Source of the DNA: Herbinix sp.
Lineage (GTDB): Bacteria > Bacillota > Clostridia > Lachnospirales > Lachnospiraceae
Length of the DNA: 44,509 bases
Direction of reading: 5' to 3'
Assembly: GCA_029238935.1 (NCBI GenBank)
Contig: JAQZBN010000029.1
Location: forward strand, 1 to 44,509
Notes under the pieces: generated by a model
Database searches by the model: none
Seen by the model: only the letters and a program-made list of their open reading frames with translations
What the model was told of the DNA's origin: nothing
Position numbers and translations under genes: made by a program
Shown: one piece after another, positions 40,646-44,509 of the stretch
Position numbering within the stretch: the first letter of the stretch is position 1
Layout: each line of letters opens with the position of its first letter

Positions 40646-41592
40646 GCATATTCGATGGCAAGTTTATTCATTTCCTCCATCAACGCATTATTACCTAATT
40701 TCCGTGCTAGTGGGATAAAGGCTTCAATTGTTTCCACCGCTTTTTCCTTCCATCTGCTTTCATCCATAAATTTTAATGTTCTCATATTATGAAGTCTTTC
40801 AGCAAGCTTAACCATTACGATATCCTCCTGTTCCCACGGACTTTTTTCGTCAAAGTCAGCAATACCTTTCATTATATCGATTACTTGAGTTGGAAAATTC
40901 TTTTCCAGCTCTTTTATACAAATATATGTTTTTGTGAGAATATCACACATAAGACCTGCGATAATCGTACTCTCATTTGCTCCAACATCAGCTAATATAA
41001 TAGCAACATTTAGTGGATGGGTGATATATTCCGTACCGGAATGTCGATACAAACCATCATAGGCTTTGGTTGAAAACTCATATGCCCTTTTTATGTTATT
41101 TACATCATAAGCAATTTGATTTTTATCTAGACATTCAAGCAAGATACCATATAAATTCTCTTTACTTTCCATTTCATCTATTTGCTTTAGAAATAGTTTA
41201 CTCATATGATTACCTCCTTTTAATTCATTCAATTGCATTTGAATCGTTCCAAGTAAAGAGGGTGAATAACCAAATTCTTTTTTAAACGCTTTGGTAAATC
41301 CGCTATGACTCTCGTAGGAAGACTTTACTGCTGCATCTATGATTTTCATTCCACCTAAGATATCCTCCGCAGCTTTCATAAGTCTCCTTCGTTTTACATA
41401 CTCCATAACTGACATACCAACATATTCTGAGAACATTCTGGAAAAGTGGTATTCTGAATATCCGAATACCTCAGCAATTACAGAGACTGATAGCTTTTCC
41501 TCCAAATGTTGTTCAATGTATTTTTGACTCTCAAATATTAGTTCCATCGAATTTATGATAAACACCTTCTTCCCACGTGGTAATCCTATCAT
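40642..41592 (-). CDS. AraC-type DNA-binding domain fused to degenerate RelA/SpoT-like HD domain
   Basis: This 316-residue protein has residues ~16-115 as an AraC double helix-turn-helix (LSVSVIAEVFGYSEYHFSRMF, then IIDAAVKSSYESHSGFTKAF, each one motif). Residues ~160-316 align with the (p)ppGpp-hydrolase HD domain of RelA/SpoT: AYEFSTKAYDGLYRHSGTEY, ITHPLNVAIILADVG, then VKLAERLHNMRTLKFM. Against RelSeq, R44, H53, D78, R145 and N148 are kept (R183, H192, D217, R266, N269). H77 becomes C216, E81 becomes T220, D82 becomes K221 and D144 becomes E265. Hydrolysis is therefore unlikely, but the nucleotide pocket may remain as a sensor. The start is uncertain (ATG 41592 or 41547; neither has a good ribosome site). 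A perfect internal ribosome site precedes M130. Confidence 0.85.
   Translation of the reverse strand: MIGLPRGKKVFIINSMELIFESQKYIEQHLEEKLSVSVIAEVFGYSEYHFSRMFSEYVGMSVMEYVKRRRLMKAAEDILGGMKIIDAAVKSSYESHSGFTKAFKKEFGYSPSLLGTIQMQLNELKGGNHMSKLFLKQIDEMESKENLYGILLECLDKNQIAYDVNNIKRAYEFSTKAYDGLYRHSGTEYITHPLNVAIILADVGANESTIIAGLMCDILTKTYICIKELEKNFPTQVIDIMKGIADFDEKSPWEQEDIVMVKLAERLHNMRTLKFMDESRWKEKAVETIEAFIPLARKLGNNALMEEMNKLAIEYA
41203..41220 (-). promoter_or_regulatory. Perfect internal ribosome binding site and ATG at the AraC/HD junction
   Basis: AAAGGAGG (41213-41220) lies seven bases before the in-frame ATG at 41205 (M130 of the fusion). Translation from here would give the free 187-residue HD-like domain. 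This is a much better initiation site than either upstream start. Confidence 0.65.
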
Positions 41593-41788
41593 AGTTGATC
41601 TTATGCCCTATTTCTTTGCCAATCCTGCTGATTTCATAATTACGTTGCATGCATATTAGTATATTTATCGGAGAATTGAAGTATGGTTATGAAAGCTCTG
41701 GCAAAGGATGTCGCGGTATCATACCCATATCAACCTGGTTTTATATAAGACCCATAAGTTTGAATATGTCAACCACTATATAAGATAA
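41593..41788. other. Intergenic, no gene seen
   Basis: About 200 bases between two minus-strand genes. Nothing convincing besides the hairpin that follows at 41789. Confidence 0.3.
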
Positions 41789-41853
41789 GCCCTGTAAGAT
41801 TTATGCTTATCAGAGGGAGAATACCTCCTTATAAACAATAAACTTTACAGGGC
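41789..41853. terminator. 65-base long-armed hairpin, terminator of the hemerythrin gene
   Basis: GCCCTGTAA (41789-41797) pairs with TTACAGGGC (41845-41853). Inner TTTAT/ATAAA, TTAT/ATAA and GAGG/CCTC segments pair on the same axis. It begins 11 bases after the hemerythrin stop (minus strand). The plus-strand side ends CTTTT. Confidence 0.7.
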
Positions 41854-41864
41854 CTTTTGTAATA

Positions 41865-42266
41865 TTACTTACTCAGCTCTAACACATATTTACCCAACTG
41901 CTTATCCACCTGCATAATGTGTTTCGTTAACCAGTCAAACAAATAGGTTAAGGTTTCTGAATAGAATATATCCGGTTTATTATAGTCAAATACACTCATA
42001 TTTTGCATTTTATACCTAAGTTCATTATGTTCTTTCGTATGATGTTCTATATTCGGATAAGAATATTTTAACATAAGATTTTCTTCATACTCAAAATGCA
42101 CTTTAATATAGTCTTCTAATCTACCAATAATCTCTATGATATTGGCATAACTATAATCCTTATTATGAATGACGATTGCCAACTCTTCTATTATCTCAAT
42201 TAATTGCTTATGTTGGTTATCGATTTCATCATTACTCACTGAAAAACTATCATTCCACATCATCAT
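41865..42266 (-). CDS. Bacteriohemerythrin
   Basis: This 133-residue non-heme di-iron oxygen-binding protein forms a four-helix bundle. All ligands of the hemerythrin site are present: H19 (NDEIDNQHKQL), H57 and E61 (HFEYEE), H76 and H80 (HHTKEH), H116 and D121 (HIMQVD). It starts WNDSFSVSNDEID, the standard N-terminal motif. In anaerobes such proteins carry or sense O2, often for aerotaxis or protection. It is monocistronic, with a long-armed hairpin directly after the stop. Three consecutive ATGs begin the frame; the first is taken. Confidence 0.94.
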   Translation of the reverse strand: MMMWNDSFSVSNDEIDNQHKQLIEIIEELAIVIHNKDYSYANIIEIIGRLEDYIKVHFEYEENLMLKYSYPNIEHHTKEHNELRYKMQNMSVFDYNKPDIFYSETLTYLFDWLTKHIMQVDKQLGKYVLELSK

Positions 42267-42396
42267 ATTGTATTTTATCCTTATTAGAATTTTATCAATG
42301 AATAGTCTCTTATTGCTTCTTCCTTACAACAATGTTTCTATACTCTATAATAAGCTAAATCAGACCATAGTTCAAGATTATTTTAGTCATAATATA

Positions 42397-42630
42397 CTAT
42401 TCTTTTGACATCTCGGATAGGGTTCGTAACAGCTCAATATCTGATGTTGTCAATTTCATATTGGAATTTATAGTTTTTCCCTCCGGAGTTGTAACAGTTA
42501 TTTCAAATACAGTACCCTCTTTTAAGCCATTTTGATAAACCGTATTTAAGAATTGCGAAAACTTCGGATGGTTCTGATTAAATTGGCTCCATAGACCTTT
42601 TAATTTAAATATTTTTGCTGGATTAATCAA
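42397..42630 (-). CDS. Small conserved protein of unknown function
   Basis: This 77-residue soluble protein starts at TTG 42630 with AAGGAG 7 bases upstream. The sequence has an N-terminal helix (PAKIFKLKGLWSQFNQNHPKF) and a beta hairpin (GTVFEITVTTPEGKTINSNMKL). It finishes with a C-terminal helix. I recall similar short proteins in other Lachnospiraceae genomes but know no function. It is encoded alone between the hemerythrin and PrcB-like genes. Confidence 0.75.
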   Translation of the reverse strand: MINPAKIFKLKGLWSQFNQNHPKFSQFLNTVYQNGLKEGTVFEITVTTPEGKTINSNMKLTTSDIELLRTLSEMSKE

Positions 42631-42900
42631 ATTAACACTCCTTTATGCTGTGTTCTATTTTATACTTTTTTCATATGATCCTTTTATGTTCCAGATACTA
42701 CGAAATTATATAATCAACTTTACTTTAGCATCTCACATTTTAATTTTCAATAAAAATTTCGTACATTAATCATGACTTATCGATAAACCACTCTTGTTCG
42801 TTCGATTTTAAAAATAATAAAAATGGTAAGCATATGTGAATAAGAATAAATTAAGATCTTTAGAATAAGCAAAGGATTAATTAAAAATAAATCGAAAGTC
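42631..42900. other. Gene-free AT-rich stretch
   Basis: No coding sequence or clear promoter is supported. It presumably carries the promoter of the 77-residue protein. Confidence 0.3.
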
Positions 42901-42943
42901 AAAGAAGGATCCCTATCATGGTAACACGATAGGGACCTTCTTT
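42901..42943. terminator. Terminator hairpin after the PrcB-like gene
   Basis: AAAGAAGG (42901-42908) pairs with CCTTCTTT (42936-42943), and TCCCTATC (42910-42917) with GATAGGGA (42928-42935). One bulged A and a 10-base loop complete it. It starts within 10 bases of the gene stop. Confidence 0.85.
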
Positions 42944-42950
42944 TTTTGAT

Positions 42951-44459
42951 TTATTTTTGTAATAATGTTTTTGCAATTACTGGAGCTACAAGATGTAATG
43001 ATTCCGTCTTATCGCATTTCGTATAACTTGCTATTACATTTGTTTGTGAACCATAGCTTGTAAAGGTTATGAAGGATCCGTCGTTTAAAGTAACTTTCAT
43101 GATATTTCCGGCTATCATTTCGATATACGCATTTTGATCAATGGTTGCCTCATTAAATGACTTCAGAATATCATCTTTTTCATTTCCGGTAATATCCCTA
43201 ACTTTTACTTGATCAAGGTTAAATAACTCTATTTTAGATATATTGTACTGGTCTAATGTAACCCATTTCTCAGTGCTCGGAGTTTTCACATCTGTTATGT
43301 CGCCAACAACAGTCTTTATCGTATTTGACTTAATTCTGATTAAAGTGGACGGATAGGTAATCATCATAATTACTCTAACATTGTCTCCCGGAGGTGTTAC
43401 GCTGGCGTTAATCGATACCGTATCAAAAGAACTGTAAAATACTTCTTCAATACGTAAGGTGTAGCCACCGGTAGGTCTTTCTCCTGCTCCAACTAAAGCA
43501 TAGATATACTCACCATCTCTAATATAACTAACTCCTTTTTTCTGATTGTTTTCGTTATACCATTTCATCAATTTACTATTATTTTGTATTGTGTCAACAA
43601 CGATTTCTTCATATGCTACTTCAGCAGGCAAAGTATCAACAATAATCTCCTGTACTTCTCCCTTTACGCTTGTAATCGTCTTGTTTCCTTCTAACTTAAT
43701 TAACATATGAGGATATGTTTCTATTTGAGTTACCATCATATCAGGTGACGGTTTTTTTGAATAAGCAATCACATACGCTTTTTTCGAGGATTCACTAAAA
43801 ATTCTGCTGATGCCGACGCTATAACCACCGGTTGGCTTTTTGCCTGCTCCAACAAGAACATACATAACTCCATCTTCTTTGATATAAGAGATGCCTTCTT
43901 TCTTATAATTTTTCTTATACCATGAATACACATCTTTTTTATTTAGAATATCATCTTTTTTTAGTTCTGTATAAGAAATATCTTTTGTTGCAGTGCTATC
44001 ATATTTTAAGGATAATACACATTTCTTACTATCCCAGGAAACACTCATTCCCATACTTTCAAAGAATGTTTTTCCAGGAACAAAGACATTACTCTTTATA
44101 AGCTTTACGGATGTTTTTAAACTAACCGTTTGAGGAATACCAGAGAAATCAGCATCTCTATGGATATATACTTCACTTTTACCTACTGGTACTTCTGCAT
44201 GCATCATATCCAAATGCACCCATGCTGTATCATTTGTCTTATCCCATTCATATTTTGCACCTAAAGCTTCTGCTGTTTGCTTTAAAGGAACCATGACCTC
44301 ACCATTCTTTAGATATGGGTCAACCTCCAGTTTCACTATTTTCTTGTTTGCATATACTTTAATTTTTGATGATGTACTACCTGCAAAGGCAGTTGTTGCA
44401 TTTATCAATAGTGTAATCATGACAACTATAATGACAAATGAATAAGATTTCTTCTTCAT
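42951..44459 (-). CDS. Secreted protein: copper-amine-oxidase-like stalk domain plus two PrcB-like domains
   Basis: This 502-residue exported protein has a signal peptide with hydrophobic core FVIIVVMITLLINATTAFAG (residues ~8-27) and no lipobox. Residues ~30-145 form the copper amine oxidase N-terminal-like domain (VMVPLKQTAEALGAKYEWD and VFVPGKTFFESMGMSVSWD). Two PrcB_C-like domains follow, marked by VLVGAGKKPTGGYSVGISRI and ALVGAGERPTGGYTLRIEEV, each with a downstream YP-L(I)RI/LIKL strand. A ~100-residue tail follows that I do not recognise. PrcB of spirochaetes assists a protease; here the role is unknown. AAAGGAGG precedes the ATG. It is probably a wall-associated or secreted protein. 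Confidence 0.88.
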   Translation of the reverse strand: MKKKSYSFVIIVVMITLLINATTAFAGSTSSKIKVYANKKIVKLEVDPYLKNGEVMVPLKQTAEALGAKYEWDKTNDTAWVHLDMMHAEVPVGKSEVYIHRDADFSGIPQTVSLKTSVKLIKSNVFVPGKTFFESMGMSVSWDSKKCVLSLKYDSTATKDISYTELKKDDILNKKDVYSWYKKNYKKEGISYIKEDGVMYVLVGAGKKPTGGYSVGISRIFSESSKKAYVIAYSKKPSPDMMVTQIETYPHMLIKLEGNKTITSVKGEVQEIIVDTLPAEVAYEEIVVDTIQNNSKLMKWYNENNQKKGVSYIRDGEYIYALVGAGERPTGGYTLRIEEVFYSSFDTVSINASVTPPGDNVRVIMMITYPSTLIRIKSNTIKTVVGDITDVKTPSTEKWVTLDQYNISKIELFNLDQVKVRDITGNEKDDILKSFNEATIDQNAYIEMIAGNIMKVTLNDGSFITFTSYGSQTNVIASYTKCDKTESLHLVAPVIAKTLLQK

Positions 44460-44509
44460 AGAAAGACCTCCTTTAAGTCAACCTTTTTAGTTAATGATTA
44501 TCCATTACA

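Overview
The window is low-GC, gene-dense DNA with strong AGGAGG-type ribosome binding sites and sigma-A promoters. It contains a YesM/YesN plus Lpl-type ABC sugar system, clostridial AraC/GyrI fusions, a bacteriohemerythrin and SEDS cell-wall genes. This points to a free-living anaerobic Clostridia species, most likely a saccharolytic member of the Lachnospiraceae. I saw no rRNA, tRNA, phage, transposase or CRISPR array.

Region 1 (about 0.7-18.8 kb) is a carbohydrate-utilisation locus. A long minus-strand block encodes two phosphoesterases, a CUT1 importer (permease, lipoprotein, permease; no ATPase of its own), a PfkB sugar kinase, a GH4 phospho-glycosidase, an M17 aminopeptidase, a GH125 exo-alpha-1,6-mannosidase and an unrecognised enzyme-like protein. 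Two plus-strand genes (one unknown, one PHP phosphoesterase) interrupt it. They are followed by a minus-strand GNAT/YesM/YesN set that probably senses the sugar. The mix of mannosidase, peptidase and phosphoesterases suggests uptake and dismantling of mannose-containing glycopeptides or phosphoglycans; this is inference.

Region 2 (19-24.7 kb) has a GH4 alpha-galactosidase-type gene divergent from its probable AraC activator, an L,D-transpeptidase and an AraC/GyrI-like regulator. Region 3 (24.8-34.3 kb) has two ABC export modules of the antibiotic-resistance or stress type. One is driven by an ECF-like sigma factor whose leader contains an intrinsic terminator. The other is a YxlE/YxlF/YxlG-like set led by an XRE-TPR regulator. 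Between them lie a RodA-type SEDS protein, an AraC pseudogene that ends at a long hairpin, and an APH-fold kinase.

Region 4 (34.3-44.5 kb) is rich in signalling genes: a membrane metallophosphoesterase, a membrane diguanylate cyclase, a FIST sensor with a soluble chemotaxis transducer, a bacteriohemerythrin, and a DUF1576-like membrane protein converging on an AraC regulator. That regulator's effector domain looks like a degenerate RelA/SpoT hydrolase. The window ends with a small conserved protein and a secreted protein with a copper-amine-oxidase-like stalk domain and two PrcB-like domains.

The most unusual items are the AraC-pseudoRSH fusion, which has a strong internal ribosome binding site and start codon at its domain junction; the promoter-terminator unit ahead of the sigma operon; the unassigned protein beside GH125; and several long symmetric inverted repeats.
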